Assembly (NCBI GenBank): GCA_947492745.1
Contig: CANLOE010000030.1
Span: forward strand, 1-62,870
DNA length: 62,870 nt
DNA from: an uncultured Cyclobacteriaceae bacterium
GTDB lineage: Bacteria > Bacteroidota > Bacteroidia > Cytophagales > Cyclobacteriaceae
Reading direction: 5' to 3'
In this document: positions 46,698-56,050 of the stretch, in pieces
How the letters are laid out: each line of letters begins with the position of its first letter
How positions within the stretch are numbered: position 1 is the first letter of the stretch
The notes under the pieces: model-generated
The model's database searches: none
Seen by the model: the letters and a program-made list of their open reading frames with translations, nothing else
What the model was told of the DNA's origin: nothing
Position numbers and translations under genes: made by a program

Positions 46698-47620
46698 GTA
46701 GTGTACTTCCCCCAATTCTTAGGACAGTTTTTTCCGTTTTCCTAGTTCTGCTGCCTGAGGGTTTTTCTCCTATTTCAATGTCCTAAATCCCTTCAAGGAT
46801 TTTTCGGTGGTGTTGTAATGTGGTAAAGCCGCCTTCACGCAGTAGCTTTTTTCGTTGTGCCCGGCAGGTACATTTCGGCGGGCATGCGGTCATCTATTCC
46901 CTAGTGCCTTCGCTCGGTGTTATAGTGGGCAAAGTATTGCTTTAGCATTTCATAGAGTTCCAAGCCTGTCGAGGGAGGTTTGAGATAGATCTTCTTATAC
47001 TTGACACCCCGCTACATTCTCTCTATGAGGGCGTTGTCTGTGGCACGCCCCTTACCGTCCATGCTCAGGTGGATAGCCTCCGAGAGTACATACCCTGCGA
47101 AGGTCTCCGAGATGAACTGTGCGCCCTGATCTGTATTGGAGATGTCAGGCTTCCCGTGCATTTCGATGGCACCTTCTATCGTTTCCCTGCACCACTCGGC
47201 ATCCATGGTATTGGGCAGCGATCAATTGACCGCATACCTGCTGTACAGGTCGATGACCGCCACCAGATACATGAAACCCTTCCTCATCGGGATATAGATG
47301 ATGTCGATGGCCCGGACTCGGTTCGGCCTTTGCACCTTCAGCTCCCGCCATAGGTAAGGGTACACTTTATAGCCCTGTTGCCGTTTTGGGCTATGTCTGC
47401 CCGGCCCGATGCCCCGTCACTTTGTAGTACAGGCGCTCCACAAGGTGTGCATACGCTTGGCTCCTTTTTCGGGGTGCTCCATATAGTGCGTATCCATTTC
47501 ACGCATCAGCTCAAGGTTCAGCGCGGATTCTTCCCTTGGACGGTAATAAAAAACCGGAACATCAACAAAATAGAAGAGTGGAGTTCCGCGTGGTAAAATT
47601 TTGACATTGTATGCTATCAT
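46698..47620 (-). mobile_element. IS3-family insertion sequence, truncated
   Basis: An outer end matching IS3-type termini (TGTACTTCCCCCAATTCTTAGGACA, in two parts at 46698-46727) is followed by a decayed orfB on the minus strand. The other end and orfA are not present, so the element is truncated at about 47620. Confidence 0.7.
46850..47620 (-). pseudogene. IS3-family transposase orfB, decayed
   Basis: Pieces in different frames line up with IS3/IS150 orfB: LMREMDTHYMEHPEKGAKRM (HTH_21 region), RAIDIIYIPMRKGFMYLVAV and IDLYSRY (start of the integrase core, first Asp), SNTDQGAQFISETFAGYVLS (second Asp), KGRATDNALIERM, and HYNTERRH at the end. In-frame stops and frameshifts break it at least three times, so it is not functional. 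Confidence 0.85.
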
Positions 47621-47698
47621 GGCTTGGCGATTTTCAGCCTATGTGAGCAATACCTATGGATACGATATCGATTGCTCGAAATTGGGTATATTTCCATA

Positions 47699-48127
47699 AT
47701 GAAAGAGGTTGACATACTATTTTCAAGGTTCTGGCCTTTGTACCTATGCGGTATGCTTCTCTTGCTGTATATTACTTCCTGTAAATCCAAAAAGAATACC
47801 ATAGCTACGTATAAGGCACCCCTCTGTCAATTATCCAAAATGACTTTCGACCTCAACAGTATGGATGCTGATGGACTGATGGGTGAAAAAGGGGACAAGG
47901 TACTTGTAGACTATGAGTTCTGCATACCCGATGCGCCGAAGTATCTTGTAGAAGTCAAGGTCATCAACCCCCAGCTGAACTGTATTGTTTCAAATGGACG
48001 TTCGGGGTGTAAGGAAGAGCAGTTATTATGTATCGGCAATACGGGACAGGGGGCTTATCGTTCTGTACTTTGCCGCCTTTCCCAGCTGAGCTATATCCGA
48101 GAAATCAATAGGGTGTTCTGGGAGTAA
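47699..48127 (+). CDS. Lipoprotein of unknown function
   Basis: 142 residues from MKEVDILFSRFW; an in-frame earlier start (47624) lies in the IS remnant and has no signal-peptide logic. Lipobox LLYITSC gives an anchored lipoprotein. The mature region has four further Cys (LCQLSK, EFCIPD, LNCIVS, GRSGCKEEQLLCIGNTG), and the closing segment TGQGAYRSVLCRLSQLSYIR is distinctive. No family recognised. Convergent with the helicase gene (17 bp apart). Confidence 0.65.
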   Translation: MKEVDILFSRFWPLYLCGMLLLLYITSCKSKKNTIATYKAPLCQLSKMTFDLNSMDADGLMGEKGDKVLVDYEFCIPDAPKYLVEVKVINPQLNCIVSNGRSGCKEEQLLCIGNTGQGAYRSVLCRLSQLSYIREINRVFWE

Positions 48128-48144
48128 AAACCCTTTACCCATAA

Positions 48145-49458
48145 TCATAAAAGGGCTATTCTTACTTTTTTGGTCTTTAGCTTTTGGTTGTTCAATGTGT
48201 TGATCAAAAAGTCTGCCTTGGAGAAAGGTATAGCGACAAAGGCGCGGTCATGCTTCAGCTCTATCGTTCCCAATTCTTCTTTTTTCAATTTTCCCTGCTT
48301 GAGAAAGAATCCGGCGATATCACCTTTGGAGATTTTGTCCTTTCTCCCTCCCGAAATGGTCAATGTTAGCCAAGAACTTGCCGGAGATACATGTGGTACA
48401 GAAGATATGTCGGTGAGTTTGGGTGCTTTGATAAATTCGGGAAGTGCCTCGTTTTCTCGCTTGAGGATGTAAGCACTGCCTTTTTCATGCATCCTTGCCG
48501 TTCTGCCATTGCGATGGATGAATGCATCCTCTCGACTTGGAACCTGATAGTGAATGATATAATCCAATGCCGGTACATCGATACCTCTTGCTGCCAGATC
48601 GGTAGCCAAAAGTAGGCGATGGGTACCATTCCTAAACTTGATAAGGCTATATTCCCGCTCCATTTGTTCAAGGTCTCCGTGAAAGCAAGAGTGAGCTATC
48701 CCCTTGGCCAGTAGGGACTGGCTCAGTTCGGTTATGGCATCCTTGAAATTACAGAACAAGATACCTTTGGCATCCCCTAAATGATGCAATAAGTCCATTA
48801 ATACCTCTGTTTTTTCCTTTGTAGGTGTTGTTATTGTCCGGAGGTGAAGGGCATTACTCTCTTTGTTTATGAAATTGAGTTCGGTAGGTTCATAAAGGCC
48901 CACAAAGGAAGGAACCTCGATCTGTCGAGTAGCAGAAGTGAGTATTTTTTGCTCAAGATAGGGCAAAGCGGATAGAATTTCCTTCATTTCCTTTTCAAAT
49001 CCTATCTCCAAAGACTTATCGAACTCATCCAGAACCAATGTCGTAATGTGTTCTATGGCGATAGTACCTTTTCGAAAGTGATCGGCAACCCTTCCCGGGG
49101 TTCCGATAAGGACCCTAGGCGCTTTCTTTAGTTCTATTTTGTCTTTGGCACCTGGCCTGCCGCCGTAGACTGCATTGACTTTATGTCCACTGCCCATCTC
49201 CCTAAAGACCTGTTCCAGCTGTATTGCCAGCTCTCTAGATGGGACTAGAATGAGTACTTGGACCTCATCGATCTGGGAGTTCAGATGTTCGAGAATAGGT
49301 AGCAGAAAGGCAAGTGTCTTACCTGTACCCGTAGGGGATAATAGTAGTGTATCAGTGCGCGAAGCTATAGTCTCATGTGCTTTGTGCTGCATGGGGTTCA
49401 GCTCGTAAATACCCAGTTTTTTTAAAATAGCTTCTTTGTTCTTTTGAGGACCGTTCAT
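48145..49458 (-). CDS. dbpA: DEAD-box RNA helicase, DbpA-like
   Basis: 437 residues. Motifs: Q region, LLLSPTGTGKTLAFLLP (I), VPSRELAIQLE (Ia), GTPGRVADH (Ib), VLDEFDK (II, with Phe in place of Ala), TSAT (III), ILFCNFKDAI (IV), LLLATDLAARGIDVP (V), HRNGRTAR (VI). The C-terminus (about 365-437, LTISGGRKDKISKGDIAGFF and LKHDRAFVAIPFSKADFLIN) is a DbpA-type RNA-binding domain, which directs E. coli DbpA to 23S rRNA. Role: 50S assembly. Confidence 0.85.
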   Translation of the reverse strand: MNGPQKNKEAILKKLGIYELNPMQHKAHETIASRTDTLLLSPTGTGKTLAFLLPILEHLNSQIDEVQVLILVPSRELAIQLEQVFREMGSGHKVNAVYGGRPGAKDKIELKKAPRVLIGTPGRVADHFRKGTIAIEHITTLVLDEFDKSLEIGFEKEMKEILSALPYLEQKILTSATRQIEVPSFVGLYEPTELNFINKESNALHLRTITTPTKEKTEVLMDLLHHLGDAKGILFCNFKDAITELSQSLLAKGIAHSCFHGDLEQMEREYSLIKFRNGTHRLLLATDLAARGIDVPALDYIIHYQVPSREDAFIHRNGRTARMHEKGSAYILKRENEALPEFIKAPKLTDISSVPHVSPASSWLTLTISGGRKDKISKGDIAGFFLKQGKLKKEELGTIELKHDRAFVAIPFSKADFLINTLNNQKLKTKKVRIALL

Positions 49459-49562
49459 GAAAACAAAGGTAGAGCTAATTTATAACTATTGGTTTGGTAG
49501 GTATGAGTTTTACTTGTAAAGTTAAACCCTCATGACAGTGTTCTGATGCAGGGTTCGCGTTT

Positions 49563-49733
49563 AACCCAGAATGTTCGTTGGAACTTCGTCATGAGGACTT
49601 AAATGGCAATACATCAGAGCGTTTTCTTGGATTCAGCGTAGCACCGCTACGGTTAATTCAAAAAACGCATTCAATTTACTGATTTGAAGCCGGTTAAGTC
49701 CGGAATAGATTTTCTAATGGACATTTTGGGTTT
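49563..49733 (+). repeat. B-family element, diverged
   Basis: AACCCAGAATGTTCGTTGG to CTAATGGACATTTTGGGTTT, with TTCGTCATGAGGACTTAAAT and GTAGCACCGCTACGG. Reverse-complement partner of 6427-6594. 54 bp upstream of rluE. Confidence 0.75.
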
Positions 49734-49786
49734 AAGGGTTATATTTGTGTTAATTTGAGGTCGAACTACCTATTTATATACTTCCA

Positions 49787-50374
49787 ATGAGCCAGCACCG
49801 TCATTTTGTATTGCACAAACCTTATGGCTACCTTTCCCAGTTTATAAATAATCAGAACAAACGGAAGAACAAGAAGCTTTTGGGTGAGCTGTATCCATTT
49901 CCTGAAGGAACGATGTCCATCGGCCGTTTGGATGAGGACTCAGAGGGTTTGTTGCTACTGACTACAGATGGGAAGGTAAGTGCAGCGATAACAGGTCGAA
50001 AGGTGGAAAAAGAATACTATGTGCAGGTCGATGGATTGATTACCCAAGAGGCGCTGGAACACCTACGTTATGGTGTGGATATCAGCATACGGGGCAATAA
50101 ATATACTACCCTACCGGGTAAGGCCCGTATCATAAGTAATCCCGTTGACTTTGAAACGCATCATCGGAAAATCCGTGATGAACGGCACGGGCCTACTTCA
50201 TGGGCCTCCATCACAATCAGGGAAGGTAAATTCAGGCAGGTACGCAAGATGACCGCTGCTGTGGGTTTTCCTACACTACGCTTGATCCGTATAAGAATAG
50301 GTAACTTGTATTTGGCAGAATTGCCCTTGGGAGCTGTTACGGAGGTGGCTGACTTTGGGATTGAGCGAACTTAG
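49787..50374 (+). CDS. rluE: 23S rRNA pseudouridine synthase, RluE-like
   Basis: 195 residues, no S4 domain. Catalytic block GRLDEDSEGLLLLTTDG with the nucleophilic Asp, EKEYYVQVDG, and the C-terminal EGKFRQVRKMTAAVGFPTLR LIRIRIG order (motif III), as in RluE, which modifies U2457 of 23S rRNA. RsuA-family, so RluF is a lesser alternative. Its stop codon TAG (50372-50374) is made by the terminal repeat of a D element, so the last residues (DFGIERT) may be altered from the ancestral end. Confidence 0.85.
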   Translation: MSQHRHFVLHKPYGYLSQFINNQNKRKNKKLLGELYPFPEGTMSIGRLDEDSEGLLLLTTDGKVSAAITGRKVEKEYYVQVDGLITQEALEHLRYGVDISIRGNKYTTLPGKARIISNPVDFETHHRKIRDERHGPTSWASITIREGKFRQVRKMTAAVGFPTLRLIRIRIGNLYLAELPLGAVTEVADFGIERT

Positions 50375-50586
50375 AGACTGTTTTGGAATTATCTTAAGAA
50401 CCTATTATCACTTATTATGAGTAGGGCCGAGCGTTAAGAAAATGTCCTTGAGGATTTGGCCGGCGAAGGGGCCAGCTTGCCGTCTGAGCCATTGACAAAG
50501 ATAGCATGTCGCGCTAGCTAGCGGAAATTTCAACGAAATCAAGAAGTACATAAGAAAGAAAAAGATACATTTTAAACAGTCTCTTA
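50371..50586 (+). repeat. D-family element providing the rluE stop codon
   Basis: TTA-GAGACTGTTTTGGAATT to TTTAAACAGTCTC-TTA, 216 bp with inverted ends and duplicated TTA. The interior has GTCCTTGAGGA, GCTAGCTAGC and no ORF. Intact copy. Confidence 0.9.
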
Positions 50587-50615
50587 GATAATTCATGGTT
50601 TTTTCTTTCTATTGT

Positions 50616-50650
50616 CTACAATAATGAAAAAGCCCTAATATCATCGATAT
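50616..50650. terminator. Hairpin between rluE and the lectin-domain gene
   Basis: AAAGCCCTAATATC/GATATAGGGCCTT imperfect stem with an A run to its left (T run on the minus strand). Likely ends the minus-strand gene at 50866. Confidence 0.55.
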
Positions 50651-50666
50651 AGGGCCTTAACAATTA

Positions 50667-50836
50667 AACCTAGATCATGCGTTGGAACTTCGTGATGAGG
50701 GTTTACATATCTATAAATCAGGGAGTTTTATTGGATTTAGCATAGCACCGCTATGGTGAATTCAAAAAACGTAGCGCAACGACCGGTTTGCAGCTATTTA
50801 GATCCGTAGTGGATTTTTCAATGCATGATCCAGGTT
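50667..50836 (+). repeat. B-family element
   Basis: AACCTAGATCATGCGTTGG to CAATGCATGATCCAGGTT, flanked by TTA on both sides, central CATAGCaccGCTATG hairpin. Lies 30 bp after the stop of the lectin-domain gene. Confidence 0.85.
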
Positions 50837-50865
50837 AAACTAAATATAAAACACGAAGTTTGCCT

Positions 50866-52434
50866 CTATTTTTTTACGAATCGAAAAGTATCACCACTGG
50901 CCTTGATCATATAGAGGCCACTTTTTAAGTGAGCTATATCCAAACTCAACTCACTGGTACCTAAAAGTGGTTTTTGTTCCAATACAGTTTTTCCATTGGT
51001 ATCGAGGACGATTACGGTTTCGCTTTTACTGTTGTCAAATGCTATTTGGATGATATCCCTTGCCGGGTTGGGATAGATACTCAATACCTTCAGTGCTGTA
51101 TTGGTGCCATATCGAGCATTGGATGCCAATAGCTTGAAGCGCTGGTTTTGATTGGAAGCGTTACAGTCCCACTGTTGAAATTGGACATTGTTATTGGTAT
51201 TTCCTCCGCTCAGGTCGATACACTTGTTCGTTTTTCTGTTTTGGAAAGAGAATTGACCATTACCACGGGATAGCCTCTTCCACTGTTGGTCCTGATAGCC
51301 TCTACAGTCCCATTGTGCTAGCTTGACACCATTGTTCGTATTTCCACCCGGTACAGCTATACATCTTCCCGATCTGACATTTTTGATCTCCACAAAACCA
51401 CTGCCCTTATCCACGAAGTTCCATAGTCTGGCATCCCCGCTTTTGTTGGGATGGTTGACGACCTGTGCGCCATTGGTGCCCGTACCATTGATGGGCGACA
51501 CCCATTTTCCTGATTTGACGGATTGGATTCGCTGTGCTCCGGTAGGATTGGGATTGCCTCCTCCGCCTCCGTCACTATTTCCGTTGGTTACATACCTGCT
51601 CCAGAACTTGCCGATATTATCCGCCTTGTTTCCGATTTTGAAAATCCACCACACCTCTACACAATCGGAGAAGTCCACTCCGCCCCGCTCTATGGTAGGA
51701 TTTTTATACGAAGCATCAAAGTTATCACAGACCCTGTCTGCCTCTATCCAAAAATTTCTGGCAGTTCTATTTCGATTATTGTTGGATTTGGCCTGATTGA
51801 GCCATTTTTGGTCCCTGTTGTTGAATCCAGGTGTTCCGTTATTGTTACTATTGCCATCAGCTATTTTACGATAACTGGTATTGTTCCTTACCCAATTCAG
51901 TTTTGATGCATTTGCTTGACGTTCGTTCCAGTCGCTGTGTTGTACAACATAGACATTCTCCTTGATGGTGCGGGAAGGAATCCCTTCGTTAATGGCTGCT
52001 CGCATTACATCGTGGGTAAAATCCGATTGTCCTGCTTCGGCAACAAATACCTTGCCTCCTCCATTTAGGGCAGCTTTTACTTTATTTTTTGCACGACCAA
52101 CGGAAGCGCTCCAGTTTTTATGGGCATCAGTCCATTTTTGATTCTCGGCACCGAACAGTTGATGGTATAGACCTGGTACTGCTATGGTGATAAATCTACC
52201 ACCTTGTCTACCATAGGCACCCGCTACCGCAAAGGTATTGACACCTGACAGGTCCGGGTGCTTAAGCATGGAGGCAAGCGCCGCCGCCGCCATTACATCA
52301 TCCTCATCAGGTTTCAGATCAAAATTGGCCAAAAGCAGGTCCTTGCTTTTGTTGAACCCGGGATTTTGCGCGTAGGCTTCTCCTATTATTATAATTAGAA
52401 ATAAGAAAACGATTGTACTTGTAAAATATCTCAT
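50866..52434 (-). CDS. Secreted protein: unknown N-domain, ricin-type lectin domain, T9SS type A tail
   Basis: 522 residues. Signal peptide 1-22 (ending AYAQ). Residues 23-287 form a conserved domain shared with the gene at 54878: NFDLKPDEDDVMAAAALASM with an acidic Asp39/Asp43/Asp45/Asp46 cluster, KVFVAEAGQSDFTHDV, YVVQHSDWNE, DCVEVWWIFKIGNKAD. Residues about 295-440 are a ricin B-type beta-trefoil with three repeats (SGDARLWNF, YQDQQWKRL, NQNQRFKLL) suggesting carbohydrate binding. Residues about 450-522 are a T9SS type A sorting tail (LSIYPNPARDIIQI). The acidic motif resembles the Ca-binding start of nucleoside hydrolases, but this is inference. Confidence 0.8.
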   Translation of the reverse strand: MRYFTSTIVFLFLIIIIGEAYAQNPGFNKSKDLLLANFDLKPDEDDVMAAAALASMLKHPDLSGVNTFAVAGAYGRQGGRFITIAVPGLYHQLFGAENQKWTDAHKNWSASVGRAKNKVKAALNGGGKVFVAEAGQSDFTHDVMRAAINEGIPSRTIKENVYVVQHSDWNERQANASKLNWVRNNTSYRKIADGNSNNNGTPGFNNRDQKWLNQAKSNNNRNRTARNFWIEADRVCDNFDASYKNPTIERGGVDFSDCVEVWWIFKIGNKADNIGKFWSRYVTNGNSDGGGGGNPNPTGAQRIQSVKSGKWVSPINGTGTNGAQVVNHPNKSGDARLWNFVDKGSGFVEIKNVRSGRCIAVPGGNTNNGVKLAQWDCRGYQDQQWKRLSRGNGQFSFQNRKTNKCIDLSGGNTNNNVQFQQWDCNASNQNQRFKLLASNARYGTNTALKVLSIYPNPARDIIQIAFDNSKSETVIVLDTNGKTVLEQKPLLGTSELSLDIAHLKSGLYMIKASGDTFRFVKK

Positions 52435-52575
52435 GGTTTTTTTTTAGGTTGTTGAATTAGAATGGTACTAGATATTATATAATGCGCGTGTTTTTTTGAA
52501 AACGAACCTTCCCTTACGCATCGATATTCTTTTTTTGATGATTCCTGAATACCATGGAAATATGAATAGATACAT

Positions 52576-52797
52576 CTTTTAAGCTGTGTTGAAAGAAATT
52601 ATTTCAGTACTTGTTGTCACTTATTTTGGAAAGGACCTAACTTTAAAATATTGTCCTATAGACATTATTGGTACTGAGGCCGATCACACGTGACATTGAC
52701 TGAGATGGCAACTATCCTATCCAAGGAACCTCAATGAAATTAGACACCATTAGGAGCCTGTAAGAAAATAAAAGATGCATTTTTAAATAGTCATAGG
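52576..52797 (+). repeat. Decayed D-family element
   Basis: GTCACTTATTTTGGAAAGG, TTGTCCTATAGACATTATTG and AAAAGATGCATTTTTAAATAG follow in D order. Borders approximate. The rest of 52435-53537 is A+T rich and holds no gene I can support. Confidence 0.5.
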
Positions 52798-53537
52798 CAT
52801 AACACCATAGTCCAGAGCAGTTCTGCGCGATGTGTTGATTACTATATACGTAGTATATATTCACGGAAGAGAATTGATGTGATCAATAACCTTGCATGAA
52901 GCCCTTGTTTCGCAATAGTCAGTAGGATATGTACTACTGATTTTGAGAAATGCATCACGTTAAAATAATTTATGGGGTATAGTGATCTGATAATACGAAG
53001 TATCTACCTTAAGAGCAAATACGATATTCTGCCAACTAAATCCCAAGAAACTGGGTTTGTGCTATTTTTACAGCCTACTGTTAGATATGATAATAATCAT
53101 TACTTCATGGTTCGAAAATAATAAGTCATCAAATATTAGATTTGACTAAGATTATTAATTCAAGATAAGTGGAAAAATTCTAAAAATAAAACCATATAAT
53201 CGGGTGTGCAATTATGTATTCTGTAATCTGATGGCAATAAATATATGTATAATTGTTAATTATGTAATAATTGTCTGTTATCTAACTGCAAAATATACCT
53301 TTGGGGTTATTGTTGGTATTACTTAAAGTTTGTGGGTTTTTTGATTTTTCTCTCTTTTAGAAGAAATGATGATTATATTTTATACACTTTCCCACTATTT
53401 TGTAGGAGGAGGGGTAAGGTTAGGTATGGATTAAAGGCCATTCGGTATTATCGATGAAACTCGGTCAAAAAAGGTTCGGATAAGTCGTTATCTCAGGAAA
53501 AAAATGCCTTTGTCAGATTTTGAGGTATTACTACTTT

Positions 53538-54068
53538 TTATGGATTCGTACTGGTGATATGCTGAGATTGAGTATTTTCTTGCAGCACGCAATTTTCATC
53601 GAAAACCAAATCAATATATCTTCTCAATGTCCCATTTTGGGAGTGTTGCTCTGCTTTTTTCAGTTGAAGAAAATAAATTTCCTCCTCATTGCTCTCTATT
53701 CGTTTGGCTATATCGATATAGTATTCTGGAAAATCTGCACCTATTGCTTCTCGGATACACGGCTGTATTGCTGTAGTATCCAAAGTGACAAAAGTTTTCA
53801 GCCATTGCCCGGATGCATCAAAAAGTGCTTTTTTTCGAATGTCACCGGCCCAGAAGTTAACGGTATAACGTTCATTGTCCCAGTTCCATTCGATACCTTG
53901 TGCGATTTTGAACTTTTTTCTGAAAGACTTTTCAACGGCATCGGGTGTTTGGAATTCCGTCTGACAGGCAAAAGAGAAAATCAAAAGTACTCCTAAGAAC
54001 AACCTCTTGCCAGCGTTATATGCAAGAAGTGTTGTTCTGGAAATCTGGTATATTGTTGCCATAGTCAA
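53538..54068 (-). CDS. Probable PepSY-like lipoprotein
   Basis: 176 residues, or 174 from the second Met. Lipobox FSFAC (about position 34) after a long signal region. The mature part has the pattern of PepSY-like/DUF2874 proteins of Bacteroidota: VEKSFRKKFKIAQGIEWNWD, RYTVNFWAGDIRKKALFDAS, WLKTFVTLDTTAIQPCIREA, FPEYYIDIAKRIESNEEEIY, YIDLVFDENCVLQE. Exported and outer- or inner-membrane attached; the function of the fold is inhibitory or sensory in other proteins. It lies between the two paralogous secreted proteins, with its own spacers. Confidence 0.65.
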   Translation of the reverse strand: MTMATIYQISRTTLLAYNAGKRLFLGVLLIFSFACQTEFQTPDAVEKSFRKKFKIAQGIEWNWDNERYTVNFWAGDIRKKALFDASGQWLKTFVTLDTTAIQPCIREAIGADFPEYYIDIAKRIESNEEEIYFLQLKKAEQHSQNGTLRRYIDLVFDENCVLQENTQSQHITSTNP

Positions 54069-54170
54069 AATGCGATTGTTGATTGTATTATTTCAAGCAA
54101 ATTTCGAGCCGAATAGTTTTGTGTGGCTATCCGTGTCTATAGCTGTATCCGTAATGTTCGACAATCCCTT

Positions 54171-54341
54171 AAACCCAAATTGATCAATAGGATTTCGTGA
54201 TGAGGGCATAATTGCAATAAAATCAGTGGTTTGGGTGAGGAGGCTTTTGCATCATTAGGGTAACGAACCTGCGCAGCGTAAAACTGCTGATTTTGAAGCA
54301 ATTTATGTTTGGAATAGGAATGCTATTGATCATTTTGGGTT
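54171..54341 (+). repeat. C-family element, intact
   Basis: 171 bp, ends AAACCCAAATTGATCAATAG and CTATTGATCATTTTGGGTT. It contains GGGTAACGAACCTGC, which is the uninterrupted version of the site where an A element sits at 25868. No ORF. Confidence 0.9.
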
Positions 54342-54790
54342 ATAGCTGTGGTCCAAGGGATTAGGGGATGTTCCTTTGGTTTTGATAAGGTTTTATTATA
54401 CAAGGGGTTATGATAATGTTTGCAATAGCCTAACCCGTGGTCAACCTTGATTTCCTTTTTGTGATGGATGGGAGGAAGGAGTACTTATCGGTACATTCGA
54501 GATTTGTGGTGGAGGTATGGTATCAAAACATAAATTGCCCAATAAAGTGAGCTCAAATATTTTAAGCTTAGTCAATTCTTTCCATGGTATTGTTCCGCTT
54601 TGCTTCTCACGCTATACCATAGGGTCTTACGACCCGTACCATGTATTTCGCTTACCATTCTATAAGGAGTAACCTATATTGATAATCTTCGACTTGCTTT
54701 CCTGATGATGGTGAATCTCAACTTCTTCAAATCAGTGAAACGGACGCTGCTTTAGGAATCGGTCATAGTTTCGTTTACCATGATTAAATA

Positions 54791-54830
54791 GTACCGAGAA
54801 AGCCTTGCACCCGTAGGGCTTTCTCGGTAC
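54791..54830 (-). terminator. Hairpin after the second paralog
   Basis: 14-bp arms GTACCGAGAAAGCC / GGCTTTCTCGGTAC with a 12-nt loop, 47 bp beyond the stop. The rest of 54342-54877 shows no gene. Confidence 0.7.
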
Positions 54831-54877
54831 TGATACTTATAAAAATGCCGTATTGCACTGGTGCCGAATGCTCTGAC

Positions 54878-56050
54878 TTATTCCTTTATGAATCGAACGG
54901 TCCTGTTGTGGGTCTTGATGGCATAGATGCCATTTTCCAGAGACCTTACATCCAAACTAATAATACCCGTGGCGTTAGCGCTTACCTGTTTTTTCAGTAC
55001 TGTCCTGCCCTGAGGCCCTATGACCGTTATCATTTCCCCCTCTTTCAGAGAAGTTATCTGTAGAACATTCTGTACGGGGTTGGGGTAAATCGTCATCTCC
55101 TTTTCATCGAGTTCGACAGGCGAAGTACCTTGGATTTCACTGACATTTTCAGTATCAGGGATACTGAGTCGTCTCCCGTTTCTATTGGTTACATATCTGT
55201 CCCAGAACTTACCTACGTTGTCGGCTTTGTTTCCTATTTTAAATATCCACCATATTTCCACGCAGTCGGAGAAGTCAACACCTCCGCCTTTTATTACCGA
55301 GTTTTCGTAGGAAGACCTGAAGTTATCACAGATCTGGTCTGCCTTTGTCCAAAAACTTCTCGCTGTCCTGTTAGGGTTGTTGTTGCTCTTTGCGCTACGA
55401 AGCCATTTTCTGTCTCTATTATTATAGCCTGGTGTTTTATTATGTCTGATGTTGACATTGCCATTGTCGATTTTTCGGTATTGAGTATTTTTCATTACCC
55501 AATCCAGTTTATCCTTGTTGCTCTTGTCTTCGTTCCAGTCGCTATGTTGTACCACGAAGACATTTCTCTTTACGGTATTTCGGGAAACCCCTTCTCTGAT
55601 AACGGCACGCAATACATCATGGGTGAAGTCAGATTGCCCTGCTTCGGCAACGAAAACTTTACCGCCATTATTAAGTGTAGATTTTACCTTGTTCTTGGCC
55701 CTGCCTACCGAAGCATTCCAATTCTTATGGGCATTGGTCCATTTATTGTTTTCGGCACCGAACAGTTGATTGTAAAACGATGGTACGGCAGTGGTGATGA
55801 AAGTGCCACCCTGCTCGCCATAAGCACCCGCTACCGCTAGGCTCTTTACACCCGACAGGTCCGAATGCCTTAACATGACAGCTAGCGCAGCGGCAGCCAT
55901 CACATCATCCTCATCGGGCCTGAGGTCGAAATTTGCCAGTAGAAAATCCTTGTTTTTGTTGAAGCCAGGATTTTGCGCAAAGCTTTCACTGGCCATGCTG
56001 AACAATAAAACCAGAATGAGTAAGTGTTTAAAATGTATCATAATTTTCAT
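54878..56050 (-). CDS. Secreted paralog without lectin domain, T9SS type A tail
   Basis: 390 residues. Signal peptide 1-25 (ending FAQ), the same domain as the 50866 protein (about three quarters identical by eye over some 260 residues; LRPDEDDVMAAAALAVML, VFVAEAGQSDFTHDVLRA, VVQHSDWNED, CVEIWWIFKIGNKADN all kept), then a short linker (GRRLSIPDTENVSEIQGTSP) instead of the beta-trefoil, and a T9SS type A tail (MTIYPNPVQNVLQITSLKEG). Paralogous duplication with loss or gain of the lectin module. The shared acidic and His/Asp-Trp motifs suggest an active enzyme; the substrate is unknown. Confidence 0.8.
   Translation of the reverse strand: MKIMIHFKHLLILVLLFSMASESFAQNPGFNKNKDFLLANFDLRPDEDDVMAAAALAVMLRHSDLSGVKSLAVAGAYGEQGGTFITTAVPSFYNQLFGAENNKWTNAHKNWNASVGRAKNKVKSTLNNGGKVFVAEAGQSDFTHDVLRAVIREGVSRNTVKRNVFVVQHSDWNEDKSNKDKLDWVMKNTQYRKIDNGNVNIRHNKTPGYNNRDRKWLRSAKSNNNPNRTARSFWTKADQICDNFRSSYENSVIKGGGVDFSDCVEIWWIFKIGNKADNVGKFWDRYVTNRNGRRLSIPDTENVSEIQGTSPVELDEKEMTIYPNPVQNVLQITSLKEGEMITVIGPQGRTVLKKQVSANATGIISLDVRSLENGIYAIKTHNRTVRFIKE

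Noticed and set aside
53520-53996. 158-codon plus-strand ORF
   Set aside because: Antisense to the lipoprotein gene at 53538-54068, which has a lipobox and family-like sequence.
55130-55840. 236-codon plus-strand ORF
   Set aside because: Shadow of the secreted paralog on the minus strand, which has the signal peptide, paralog and sorting tail.
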